In this document: positions 23,501 through 35,902 of the stretch, piece after piece | Layout of the letters: each line of letters starts with the position of its first letter | Position numbering within the stretch: position 1 is the first letter of the stretch | Assembly (NCBI GenBank): GCA_028023455.1 | Contig: JAQFVV010006845.1 | Coordinates: 126,001-190,000 of the forward strand | DNA: 64,000 bases | DNA from: Epiperipatus broadwayi | Lineage: Eukaryota; Onychophora; Udeonychophora; Euonychophora; Peripatidae | Direction: 5' to 3' | Translations under genes and position numbers: made by a program | Notes under the pieces: model-generated | Seen by the model: the letters and a program-made list of their open reading frames with translations, nothing else | Told to the model about the DNA's origin: nothing | Databases searched by the model: none

Positions 23501-26500
23501 AGAGTACAACTTAACTTTGACTTTATGAATATTAGTCAGCATAACTTTAACAAAAGACTTTTAATTTGCTTAGTATGTTTGACTAGTGTGCATGCTATAT
23601 TTAAAGTAAAGTGAAATTTATTTATTAATTAAAAATATTTACCAGAAGTTTATTCCCTTTATTGATGAATATATTAAGTGACAACATTACAAAATGATTT
23701 TATTGTGTGCACATTAAATTTAAAAAAAGAGAAGGAAAGTATAATTTTAAATATATTGACTGAAACTTTTTAAATATATTTTCTTTTCAAGAATTTCATT
23801 ATATAATTTATTGCTATGCTTTTGAGACATTAATTTGAGATTCACTCTTCAACTTATCATTCTCTGTTTTTTCCAGAATGTTTGCTCTTTTTGATAATTT
23901 CTAATATATGATAAAATATATATTTTTGAATCCATAATCCGATAACAGTAAATAAAATAAATAATATTGTACAATTTAATAAGCTGAGTGCTCCCAAATT
24001 TATTGGAATTATTTACTACATAAAAAGTACAATGACCATTCTTTAAAAAAGTTGCTCTTCATAATAATTGGTAATAAATGATAATGATATGCTTCTATAA
24101 CAAATACTCAATCATTTATACTATGTGTTATAAGGTATAATTAATGTTTGTCATATTTATTATACTTATTCAGTCTGAATAGCTGTATTTATTCATGTTA
24201 GTGACTTTGAATATTTGCTTTCTCATGTTTTATGACCTACTGTGTGTGCTAATTTGGTATACAATATTGTTACAATATTTCAGAAAGACTGCTGAATTCT
24301 CTAGAACTCTTTTAGTCACTGTATGCAGTATAATAGTAGAAATATCAAAATGAAGGACTTTATCTTTATTTTATTTTGGTAATGGGTATAATTACCAATT
24401 TTAAGTATTTATTGTATTTATAATGTTATATATTTTAATTCAGTGTATTTTCATATAATTTGACATGTAATGTAATGGGTTTTAAGTTCTCAGAGTATTG
24501 TCATAGTATTAATATTTTAAATGCATGATGCTTCTCCCTTGCTGAAGTTATTTTATGAATGTGTTTTAAGTGTTTAAAGAGCACAGAAGTGGGTATATAT
24601 TTGTTATTTAATTATTATTCCACAATTGTTAAATTGTGCAATATGCTATTTTTGCTATGTGTATCATTTTATTGGTTTTACACATCATTTAGTTATCACA
24701 GTTGTTAAGAGATATAGCATTTATCTCTCTATTATTTTTTTTATGCCAATGCATTTTAAGAGATATAGCATAGTCTCTCTCTTATATTCTCTATATATTT
24801 CCCATAAATTATGGTTCAATTTTATATTTAAATATGTAATGCTTTATTGAGGCAATCCTGTCCTTTTTCCTGATGATTCATTCATTAACTGACTAATGAC
24901 AAAATTCTAGATCATTATTTCCCTCATGTATAAGTGCTTTTTTGAGTTTATGCCATCATTTTATTTTGCCTTTGTTTTCTTATTCCTTAGTGAGGATTAT
25001 ACACTTATTTTAACCTATGTGGAACATGTACCCATGACTTCATCCTGGCAACTGAAATCCTTAAGTTACTATGGAACATCACCCTGACCTTTATTCGTGA
25101 TCTTTGTTAATCTGATGGTTTTAGATGTGTAGGTCTTGTAGTTGTGCCTACCAAGCGCCTCAAGATATTGAATCCGATAAAATAGTTAATATTAATATTT
25201 AATCATATAAAGGCTCAGTAAAATGATATATATCATTTTCAGCATTGACCACCAAATAAAGATTGGTAAGTTTGTTTTAATTTAGAAATTAAATATTTTC
25301 ATTTAGAGTCTGTATAATTATATAATTTAGAATTAAGTGTGAGAACGTATTGTAATTATTAAATCCAGTAAAAGATTTATTAACCACTGATTGCAATTAA
25401 TATTATTTCTAATTTTGTTAAACATAATTTTTTTGATATTATTTTATATTTGTTTTGAGAATTTGTTTTAATAGAATTTTGTAAGCAATTGGCAAAACAG
25501 TTTGATATTTGTTCCACAAATGATATTAGTGTTAACAAATATTGTTTTTATTATTAATTAAAAGCTTACTTGCATTTTATCATTATCTGTATTTTTTCAG
25601 AAATCTAATCATCATATTTACCACACAATTATATTTTTTTATTATGCATTGGAGAGTATAAGAATACAAAGAATTAAAATGAAAGTCACTTGATTTAAAT
25701 TGCATTTCTGATGTTAAGAGAACATCAAAGAAAAGATTATTTTATTTAATTAAAAATAATTAAAATTATTTATCTATTTGATATAAGATCACCATAATCA
25801 ATTTCATTTATGTTGAAGATCACTTTGCTCTATTTGGAAGATCATTTGATTTTATTCATTGTCAATTTAAATTGATAAGATTGCTTGGTTTTATTTTAGA
25901 TTACAAGTAAACCTATTTTGTATATTTTGGGTAGCTATAAAATCCCTAATCTACTCATGATATCATGAATGCTATCCATGTGTATTATTATTATTATTTT
26001 AAATTATGAGGTTTTTTGTGTTTTATTTAAATTGTAGATTTATAATTGTAATTTAATAAGACATTATCGTAAGGGTAAGATTATATCTTATTGATATTAT
26101 TGTTTTACTAGGATGATATTCTTCGTTATGTTTTAAAAATTTAAAAGAAAATTGTAAATTATAAGATTATTCATCAAATAACCCCTCCCCCTCTGAGATA
26201 TGTTTTATTTATAAGATTATTTCTCTAAGAATTATTTCATTTAAGAGCAAATCATTATTTTAAAAAAGCAGTGTGGCAAAGCAAAAGAAAGACTACTCAT
26301 TTAATAAAAGATAAATGTGAGGTTATGTCTGATCATTTTGTAAAGATATTTATGAGAATTATAAGATATAGTTGTATCAGGTGGATGTGTTAGTGAAAGA
26401 GAATATTTAAAATAACCTAACTCTTTTTATGTCAAATGCTTTCAATATTAAGAGCTATATCATATTTTAAAAAGAGAGAGTATGAGTAGTTGTCTCCTTC

Positions 26501-26948
26501 ATTTGCTATGGTATGGAATTTGTTTTATTTGTGATTATTGTTTACCCTTATTGTTACTCTGTGCATTTCAGTCTGAGTTTAGCCTATATTATATTTGATA
26601 GTATGATTTGACTATATATCTTTGAGGTAGTAGTGTTATCAGCAATTATTTTCAGTATAGCTGCTATGTGAAAGTCAGTTTGTTGTTGGGATTTGTTTTC
26701 TATTGATTTTTTAAAAGTTACAATATATATATATATCAAGGATAAAGGCTTCATGTATTGAATGGAATGAATGCTTCTGTAGAAGAATTCAATAAAAAGT
26801 GCAAAAGCTTTAACTAAAATTCAAGTTTAAAAATTCAGTAAAATATGTACATATTCAACCTCACAAAATCAATCCAACAAGTTGCACATATAATAGTATA
26901 GTAAGAATAATAAGTACATTAGTGTATTTAAACTATTTTGATAAACAT
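20583..26948. other. Long AT-rich stretch without recognisable features
   Basis: Over six kilobases with very little CpG, no long open frame and no repeat seen elsewhere in the window. A slightly less AT-rich island lies near 24860-25190 (it contains 'gtggaacatgtacccatgac' and 'gtgcctaccaagcgcctcaa'). No exon with credible splice sites could be defined there. Short TA and TTA microsatellites are scattered through it. Confidence 0.6.
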
Positions 26949-27530
26949 TAAAAAAAAGAATGAACTATTCAAAGTCATTATTTTTTGTATGGAATATCTG
27001 TTAACTTTCAATTTTTTTACCAATATGTGAACTGTTTTTATATAAGGCAAATAATGAGTTTGATCATCACATTATTTATTGATTATAAAAAGTCAAACAA
27101 AGCTAAAATGTAATTTAAAGTTGAAACTTAAGAATGTTAAAGTGTTTAGAATATCTTGATAATGGGTTATCTATACTTAAACTAGTCACATCTGATTAAC
27201 AGATAAGGGAATTCCATATTTTTTCTAAACTATTTATCCAAACATAAAAAAGAATAATAAATAATTCAAATTCATTATTTTTTGCGTGGAATTTCTGTTA
27301 ACTTTTAATTTTTTTTTACCAACAGTTGAACTGTTTTTGTATAAGGCAAATAATGAGTTTGACCATTGCATTATTCATTGATTATAAGAAGTTCAAACAA
27401 TGCTAAAATGTAATTAGTAGTTTAAACTTAAGAATGTTAAAAGCATTTAGAAAATAAAAGTATCGTGATAATGTATTCTCTATACTAACTGATTTACAGA
27501 TAGATAAGAGAGTTCCAGATTTTTCTAGAT
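26949..27530 (+). repeat. 297-bp diverged tandem duplication
   Basis: Two direct copies start near 26949 and 27245. Shared blocks include 'tcattattttttgtatggaa' against 'tcattattttttgcgtggaa', 'ataaggcaaataatgagttt' in both, 'gctaaaatgtaatt' in both, and 'aacttaagaatgttaaa' in both. Divergence is moderate, with several small indels, so the duplication is not recent. No coding sequence is evident. Confidence 0.75.
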
Positions 27531-30500
27531 GTACGTAATATGAATAGATTAGCTATTACATAAAAAATGTTGTGGCAAGTAAAATAAAAACATTATAAAA
27601 AAGATATAGTATGCTTCCATTCCTAAAAAAGTCATGCTTTATCACTTATATATATATTATAACCTTAAGTTCTGACTGCAAAACTTCATGTTAAGTTTTG
27701 TGATAGTGCATCTAAAAAAAAAATTATACAGGTTATTTTCTGTCAAGTAAATGCTATTGCTGTAGTGGTATGTTATTTTATAAGCTATTTAACTGAGTTA
27801 TAGTTACTATTATAAAGTATAATTATTTGCAACAGATTTATATAAATAAATTCTAATAATTTTAGCTTATTAGTGTGGTTTGTTTGTAATTTTTAGGTAT
27901 ATAAAAATGTAAATTATTATTTTCAAAATGTAACCTATTCATAAATGTATTAAAATTGAAAGAGTTGCTAAACCTGTTTATTAAGTTAAATTTTCAAAAA
28001 AATAAATGCTTAGATAAATTTAAATACTTAGATCAGTTTTAAAAAATGGATTAATAATTTTAGTAATGTGGTTAAATAATTTATAGTTTACATTAAAGTA
28101 TAAGCCCAAATGCTAGTTAATAGTATTCAAATTTTATATAAATAGTAATGATTAGCCAATAACTTAGTTTAATTATTTCTAAACAGTTATTTAAAGTATT
28201 TTTCATATGTGGGTAAATGAGGATAATTAGTTTTCTATTTAGAGTTAAAAGAAAATAATAATTCTGATTTAACTTCCTTGTTAGAAATATTAATATTTTA
28301 AAATAATTTAATGCTTTTATTTTTAATAATTTAAAAATATCTATTGTTGTAAAACAGAATATTTTATAAAATTAATATTCTAGAAATTTCTAAAAAAAAG
28401 TATTTAAATAAATATATTTATCATTTTTTATTCAATAATATGTATAATTTAATGTAATAATGATGCAATATTAATTATCATTTTGTCTACTGTCTAGCCA
28501 ATATAATTAATTAAAATTTATTTTTGTAAACTTTGGCCTAGCAACAAGAATGAAGTCACATAAATTAATTAACAATTTCCAACCTAATTGTCAATCATCT
28601 ACTTAATTAGCTATCACATGACTTACTGTATTTAAGCTCTTCACTGACTCCTTGTGATTGCACATTATTTTTTTATTACTCCAGTGTAATATTTTTTTAA
28701 TGATTATTATTTTGTCAGCATAAATTAGCATATAGTGCTAAAGTAATTATCTGTTTAGGTCTTCAGCTTTGGCTCCTCCATCATGCTTTAAATTATTCAA
28801 TATCTACACTATTATGCCAATAATGTGTAATGTTGGAAATAAACATGTTCTCTCAATGTTATATGACAAAATGAAATTTATATAAAAGGTATTATTGTGT
28901 TGTTGGAACTGTTATTAATTTTCAATTTGCATGTTTAAAAACAAGCTTAAATTGTCTCATAAAGTAAGAATTTTATTACTAAACTCCAGAACTTTTATAT
29001 TACATTTTAAAATGAGCAAAAGTTTAAACTTTGTGGCTAATTATTATGAAGTATAAAATATAAAATGCACAAACAACAAGGCTGAAGACCAAGAAATATT
29101 AATACAGATAGATACAAACTAAATATCTGTATCTACATATATGGCTAAATGCTTTCGAGGGCTGGGGTCCTCATATTCATAGCCATCTTGTTAATAAATA
29201 AATTGATTAAGAGTGATGCAAATTTATGCAAATGAGATAGTTACATATTCCATTTCTTGGAGATCTTATAACAAGAGTCTTTTCTGTTAATTGAGTTGCT
29301 ATCTTTAGTGATAAAGTAAGCTTTTATCTTTCTCTGCAAACAACCACTGGATCTTTAGGTTGGCAATCATGACCAGCTGAGCTGCAGTGCTGTGTGAAAA
29401 CTAAACTACAAGAAGTGTCTATTAGTGCTTTATTATAGGAGTATGTGTATTGGGATAGCCTAGTGGACAGAGAGGCCCTGGTCTCACCATATGCTGTACA
29501 ATGTGTTTCAGTGCATGCAATATTATAAATTACCTGAGGTATCAGTGAAGGTGCTGTGTGAAAGCATAAATAATGCTTATTATTGACTTTGCATTAATTT
29601 AAAAGAAATATATATGTCTTATTCCGCAATAAATACTAGACAATATATTTTTAAATGCTAAATTTTGCCATTTTAATTTGATAATAAATAATCAAATTAG
29701 AATTTTTATCTGAACTTTTAGGGTATTATAAATGGTAAATCAGCTATAAAGTAATAGTTATAAACATATAAATGTTTGCTTAAAAAAACAATTTAACTGT
29801 ATGATTATATATTTAAAAATAATATTCAAAAAATTTATTATTGCATTATATTGTTAGCTGAAAGGAATGAAATGCTTAGTTCACTTTTTGTAAAGATGGA
29901 GATATAATATATTTTAGTTATTATAAATATTTTCTTGCTAGGAAAATATTTTATGAATAAATAAACATCATTTTTATGCATTTTGCTATAAATACAATTT
30001 GCTTGATAAAATACTGGAATGGAAGTATTTGCTTTATTTTAGTAAAAGAAATAAAATAATTATGCTTAAATATTTTAACTGTCTTTAAAGATAAAATATA
30101 ATGTAAAATCAATTTGGTGCTCATTTTAATTTATGTATTGCTTTATAAAAGACGTATATTCAATAGATATGCCTTATTGCTTTTGAAAATATTTTATTAC
30201 CAAGAAAATTTGAAATATTATTATCATTTGCTTACAAGAATCTGCTCTTCATTTTATAAAATATAATTTATTAACAATATTACTGTGCTCATGATAAAAA
30301 CTTATTTATTGTTCAACAACATTTTATATTATTTTGTATTGTTTAAATAGAAATATGTTTTCTCTTAACTAATGTTCAATGCTACGAGTTATATTTACAA
30401 AGAAAGTAATATCAATTATTTATATACTATTTAAAATTAAATTGATTCATGAGAAATTATTTTCTTCATCATCATATTATTAAATAAGTACTTCATTATT

Positions 30501-32169
30501 ACTAGAATGTGTTTTTAGGAATGTCAGTATTTAATGTTCCACAGACCACAGATTTTAATTGCCTGTTTGCTAATATTTAATATTATCTGGATATTCTATG
30601 AAATCTTCAGTATGCCCAAGGTCTCATTATTAGAAAGCTGTCAAATGGTATGGGAAATAAAGATTTAAGAAAAATTAATTGATAAAAAAATATAAATATT
30701 TAGTTTTACGATTTATTCATATATGCATTATATCCATGCTTTTTTCTATGTATAATTTTAATATGTTTTTCATGTTAGTTCTCAAAATATTATTGGAAAT
30801 ATTTTTAGAGTGTGTTATATTAGTCCCAGGTGGAATTATTTATATGAATAAATGAATGAAAGAATTCATGAAGCATATTTATATTTTATTAAATTGTTTA
30901 GCCACAAATTTATATGTCTAGCTATGTTTCGCTATTACAATAATAAAACATTTATTTAACTTTTTTTAAAGAAGTTCTCAAAATTTAATACAATATTTTA
31001 AAGAATAATAAAATTTTAAAAACAAAATTGTAGTTTAAATATTTCCTTCTTTAGAACAATAATCTTTAATTGTAATAAATTTATTTTAAACTTTTCTCTC
31101 AGTCAAAATAAGTATTGCACCCACCCGCACACTTATAAGACTTAAAATATTAGTTGGAAATGTTTAAACAAACGATACTAATTCTTTGTATTATTGAATA
31201 CTATTAAATTATTTAAAATGTTTGCTTTTGTCTCTTTATTTTTAACTAAATCTGGTGTGTAATTGTGTTTTAAACTAAGAGAGAATTATGTAATAATAAA
31301 AATGTGAAATCTAGAGATTTAACACATATAAAGTTACAAGATTAAATTAACTGATATTTTAAAATTAATTTTCTTTTTATTTAAACTTATTTATAGAAAA
31401 AATTTATAATACCAATTTTATAGCTCAATTTTAATTGTTTTTAAACTATTCACCAAGGTTGAGATATGAATTAATTTATTGGAAGAAAAATAAGATATAA
31501 CAAATCTCTTTAAAATTTATATATATGTCAATGTGAAAGATTAATAAAACTTTCTGCATTCTTTTAATTAGAGATGACTCAAGAAATAATTAAAAAACAA
31601 CCAATTAAAAACTGGTTCAAATAACTAAAATCATGTAATCCAACAACAATATTTATGTCAACATATATGTGTAAATAAATCCCATTTTGTTAAATTAAAT
31701 ATATAATAAAAGATATACATTTGTGATCACTTACATTTTCAAAATATTCTCATTTATTTTACATTTAACATATGTACAATTTTTATAAAAGTCAATCTTT
31801 AAGATAATTTTATTACCTTCACCTTTTAAATCAAAATGATTGTCCATTGTAATAAATGTCCCCATGCCAGTCATCTTATTTCTCTTATTCATGACTTAAA
31901 CTATAACACCTTTTAATTAATTCAAGAATGACTGCCTAGATATTGTTTTGTAATCTTCACAATTTATTCATTTCCCTTTTATCTGTATAATTATCAATCA
32001 TATTATTAAGTTATATGTGTATTAATCTTATTTTTATAATTAAAAATAATAATATATTTTTATTTTTTAGCCACATGTATTTAATTTTTTCAAAATATTC
32101 ACTAGATTTTGATAATACCTCGGAGATTTGGAATGAATTCATTTTAGAAATCAATATATATATATTAAA
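27531..32169. other. Long AT-rich stretch; one possible tRNA-like scrap
   Basis: No gene is recognised. Near 29454-29530 a less AT-rich block contains GATAGCCTAGTGGACAGAG, which fits the pol III A-box consensus TRGCNNAGTGG. About 50 bases later GTTTCAGTGC is only a weak B box, so a degraded tRNA-like SINE is possible but not established. The block around 29140-29400 ('tggcaatcatgaccagctga') is also relatively GC-rich, without a definable exon. The remainder is low-CpG AT-rich DNA. Confidence 0.45.
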
Positions 32170-32690
32170 ATAATAAAGCTAAATATTCAAGGCTTTAATA
32201 GGTTTATAGTTGTAAATGATAACAATTAATCCTTAAGCTCTCAACAATCTCAACCTTAAGTCAAGGTAAACTACTTTAACAATAACGTGGTACCATATTT
32301 ATCTCTAGTCTGATATGTTTATTTAGCTTAAGAGTTGATTGTTATCATCCACATTTATAAATTTATTAAAGCCTTGAGTAATTGGCTTTATTGCCTTAGG
32401 AAATACACACTTTACATGCAATGATTATTTATTAGTTTACTTTCATAATTTGATTCTGGAAGTTATAATTGACTATTTATTAGTCTGCATTCAGAAACGA
32501 TTATATTTGCTTAATTAATGAAATTTGTTTAAACTCTTTTGCACTACTAATCTCACGAATCAAGTTGCAATATTTAGTATCTATATAAATATATCAGACC
32601 ATAGATAAAGGTAGTACCATCTTTATTGTTAAAGGAGATTGCCTTGGCTTAAGGTTGATATTGTTGATATTGTCATAGTATATAATGACC
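32170..32690. repeat. Nested inverted repeats
   Basis: Two interleaved inverted pairs. Pair 1: about 32174-32240 ('caaggctttaataggtttat', 'atgataacaattaatcctta') against 32330-32395 ('gagttgattgttatcatcca', 'tttattaaagccttgagtaa'). Pair 2: about 32243-32322 ('aatctcaaccttaagtcaag', 'gtggtaccatatttatctct') against 32590-32680 ('ccatagataaaggtagtacc', 'ccttggcttaaggttgatat'). The left arms are adjacent, so a fold-back of about 150 bases seems to have been split by an insertion between its right arms. No frame or known motif lies inside. Confidence 0.6.
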
Positions 32691-33771
32691 AGTATAGCAA
32701 AGTTTACTAAACTGCAGCATGAATGGAAGCCACAGGGTACCATTAGGCAGATAGCCTAGAACTAGGTCTGAATAAATTGTTATTTTCTGATCTGACCCAA
32801 ATCCTAATTTTATTTATTTATTTATCACAATCAGCCAATCCCTCAAGTTCATAATTTCTATACCCAAATATCTACTAACATAAAGCCCATCTTTAATACA
32901 TAATTCATAAACTCAAACATACATGCAAGTAAAGATATCAAATCAAACTTTTATTAAATTTTCTAATAGCCCATGTAATGATGAACCCAAGAGAGATAAT
33001 CTTCTTTTTGCCTTTCTTTCTCAACTCTGCATCCGATTCTCTTTACATTTGCTATTTTTCAGTATAACCTTGAACATTTATTCCCACCCAAGGGAATATG
33101 TTGCATCCCCTTCTATGGATTGGCTGAGATATGATGTGCTTCCTGAGATCTCCACCCAAATAAAAATACCCTGGCATAAATGTATTACACAACTGATCAC
33201 TATCTGATCAAGTTACAAGAAAGAATTAAAGATTCTAAATCAACAATAAGTATCTCTGTGATTCTGTTATTAACTTATTTATCTATCCTATTCATGCTAA
33301 CTTCCCAAAATCATCTCTCTCAGCTACATGAACACCTACATCTACACAGACATAAAAAAATGTACACAAGACAAAATTTATAAAAGATACTATGGTTTTA
33401 AAACTATTATGAATGTGTATATATAAGGTAACCTAATGTTAAGCTCTATTGAGAGAAATGCCAATTTTCTGAATATATTTTATTGTATGATATAGAATGA
33501 GTCTCAAAATTGCATCTCAAAAATATCCTAGCATTCACTTAAAGAAACAGTTCATAAATATCCACTCTATTTCAGTGCTGATACTGTTGACTGAATTGGC
33601 ATCAACCTGCCACATTACACTTACCTTGCAGCTATCTGATTGCTGAATTCACTCATGAGTGTGAGGTTCCTGGTTTATGGCCATGTGCCTACATGCTTAT
33701 TGTATGTATTTGGATTGTCCTGGTTTATAGTATTGTAATCTTAGCTAATTGTTTGGCACTTTTCCCCCCAG
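32691..33771. other. Less AT-rich stretch, no gene established
   Basis: Composition rises in GC around 33060-33190 and 33560-33700. A plus-strand frame of 94 codons (32923-33207, with HPREYVASPSMDWLRYDVLP in its C-terminal half) has a mixed composition but no motif I recognise. On the minus strand, CTGCAAG followed by GTAAGTG at about 33620-33634 matches a splice-donor consensus, but I found no convincing upstream acceptor. These may be fragments of unknown repeats or intronic sequence. Confidence 0.35.
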
Positions 33772-33813
33772 GACTTATCAATTCCCATGATGACATCAGG
33801 CTCAGCACAGAAG
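33772..33813 (+). other. Candidate 42-nt internal exon
   Basis: The segment follows a strong polypyrimidine-AG acceptor (CACTTTTCCCCCCAG, ending 33771) and precedes the donor GTAAGG (33814). It is 42 bases long, a multiple of three. In phase 0 it reads DLSIPMMTSGSAQK; a second phase is also open and reads LINSHDDIRLSTE. The surrounding 300 bases are clearly less AT-rich than the window. I recognise no host protein from either reading. Both frames stay open beyond the splice sites for some distance, so a fragment of an unidentified coding repeat is an equally fair explanation. It is the only candidate host exon I could find. Confidence 0.25.
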
Positions 33814-34144
33814 GTAAGGCTTCATGGGGAAGTGATTTCTCTAGCTGGTAAACCTTATAGATTCACTGCTATAGTTTCTAGGTATCATCTCCTTCAACTC
33901 CCACTGCTTACTAATCTCTTTTTCTTTTTCCCCCCAATTTATAGTTCCTTTTTCTTCACACATCCCCTCTCCAATTTCTTTGATTTTCTTTTGAAATAAG
34001 ATTTGCACTTCTTTGGTATTTTTAGATATAATAAACAATAGAAACAGAAACAAAATATTTTGTCCTTTGTCTTCCAATTTATTGGATGAATCTTTAGTAA
34101 AATGTAATTACAACTCATTCATAATATTATACCACTATAAATAC
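33814..34144. other. Spacer between candidate exon and fold-back
   Basis: A pyrimidine-rich block lies at 33890-33985 ('tctttttctttttcccccca'). The open frames on both strands here are products of that bias. No feature is established. Confidence 0.5.
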
Positions 34145-34989
34145 AATTTATCCAAACTTCAAACACTTTTTAGCAAAACTTTATTTCTACATACACCTAT
34201 GTTTCGACTGACCTGCAGTCTTCTTCAGAGCTGTAATATAATGAACAAAAAAAAAAACATAACTATATAATAACACCATAAATTTTTTTTAAACAATAAA
34301 AAACTAAAAACAACATAAAATATATATATATTAAAAAATTGAAATAAATAATCAAACCCAAATAAAACAATTAATATAAAATAAAATGTACTACATAAAT
34401 AAAAAATAAATATAAATTATACATGTGTATTCTTAACTTTATACATATATACATTCAATGACAACTATTAATCTAAATATTATCTATTTTATTATTATTA
34501 ACAATCTACTAATTATCTGTATTCTTCATAAACTTAAACTTTATGATTAGTAACTAAAATTCTTTTAATTTTAAATCATATTTATTATTTTCTTACTCAT
34601 TCTTCTTTTAAAATTAATATTTTATATTTTATATTGTTAATAAAAATAAAATAGATAATATTTAGATTAATAGTTGTCCTTGAATGTATATATGTATAAA
34701 ATTAAGAATACACATGTATAATTTATATTTATTTTTTTATTTATGTAGTACATTTTATTTTATATTAATTGTTTTATTTGGGTTTGATTATTTATTTCAA
34801 TTTTTTAATATATATATTTTATGTTGTTTTTAGTTTTTTATTGTTTAAAAAAAGTTTATGGTGTTATTATATAGTTATGTTTTTTTGTTCATTATATCAT
34901 AGCTCTGAAGAAGACTTCAGGTCAGTCAAAACGTAGGTGTATGTACAAATAAAGTTTTGCTAAAAAGTGTTTGAAGTTTGGATAAATTT
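34145..34989. repeat. 845-bp fold-back with Penelope-like tail motif
   Basis: Arms of about 355 bases (34145-34502 and 34636-34989) are near-perfect reverse complements around a 133-base spacer. Read outward, each arm contains CTGAAGA-A-GACTG-loop-CAGTC-GAAAC (minus strand 34202-34228, intact; plus strand 34905-34933, with GAAA changed to AAAA), then AATAAAGTTTTGCTAAAAAG and the arm end. CTGANGA-stem-GAAA matches the hammerhead ribozyme core known from terminal repeats of Penelope-like elements, apart from one extra A before stem II. Arm identity is very high for non-coding DNA, suggesting recent origin or gene conversion. A 74- to 85-codon frame reaching into the left arm is incidental. Confidence 0.7.
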
Positions 34990-35474
34990 ATTTATATGAT
35001 ATTACAGCAAACATAAAGAAAAGTCTGATTTTGGTAATATTTATTATACCACTATAAAAAAAATACTTGCACTAACATTTCACAATAGAGCATGATTTAA
35101 AATTTAGATTTCTTCCTCTCCACCATTTCTCTTTTTTTTTCCAAAGTAATTAATAATTAAGCAGGATTTGAAAACTTCAAATTTGTGTAATTAAAAAATA
35201 CATTTCTGTTTGAATAATTAGTAGAAAACTTTTAATCTTGATTATAAGGAAGGATAATAATTTTCTTTCTCTCTTTTTTTTATAGCTGATTAATATATAA
35301 GATAGGTGCACACATTATACCCCTTATTAATTTAATAAATTATTAATATAACACACACAAAAAAAAAATATGAAACTAAAACCAATAAATTAAAATCACA
35401 ATACATTTCCACATGAGATGAAAAATAACATTTCAATATATATATACAATGTTTTCACAGTTATATGATGTAAA
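34990..35474. other. AT-rich spacer between two fold-backs
   Basis: No gene or repeat is recognised. Short A, T and CT runs occur. Confidence 0.6.
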
Positions 35475-35902
35475 TAAAGTAGTTTTTGCAGTAAACCATG
35501 TGTTGTTTTTAATTATTTCCAATATTTCTATGAAATATCATTCACCACTGTCAAGGTTAACTTTTCAAAGAAAAACATTAGATCTCAAATAATAATGAGA
35601 TTGAAAGTAAGGTAAAGAATGAGATTGAGCATGTACTTGAGCATTCAGAATATGTGAATTAACAAAGTGTTAATTAATGGTGAAACCAAAAAAAAATAAA
35701 CATTTCATTAATCCACATATTCGGAATGCTCAAATACCTCATACTCAATCTCATTCTTTACCTCACATTCAATCTCATTACTATTTGAGATCTAATAGTT
35801 TTTCTTTGAAAAGTTAACCTTGATAATGGCAGATGGTATTATGTTGAAACATTGGGAAGAAATCAAAATTAACACATGGTTTAACCCAAAAACTACTTTA
35901 TA
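35475..35902. repeat. 430-bp fold-back with degenerate tail motif
   Basis: Arms at about 35475-35662 and 35709-35902. Matching pairs include 'aagtagtttttgcagtaaac' with 'ggtttaacccaaaaactact', 'aggttaacttttcaaagaaa' with 'tttctttgaaaagttaacct', and 'tgagcattcagaatatgtga' with 'cacatattcggaatgctcaa'. The right arm carries TTGATAATGGC, a loop, GTATTATGTTGAAACATTGG, a weakened form of the CTGANGA-stem-GAAAC(A/G)TTGG tail seen in Penelope-like elements. The left arm holds the same block with more changes. The architecture matches the fold-back 500 bases upstream, but the sequence is unrelated. Confidence 0.6.

Noticed and set aside
24860-25190. Possible exon in a less AT-rich island
   Set aside because: Acceptor-like TTTTAG and TTCCTTAG sites exist, but no paired donor or frame gives a convincing exon on either strand.
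29454-29530. tRNA-like SINE with an A box
   Set aside because: TAGCCTAGTGG fits the A box, but the B box is poor and no cloverleaf or flanking duplication was found; mentioned only within the spacer entry.
33787-34270. Overlapping plus- and minus-strand frames of 70-85 codons
   Set aside because: They arise from a pyrimidine-rich block and the left arm of the fold-back. Only the 42-nt candidate exon at their start has splice-site support.
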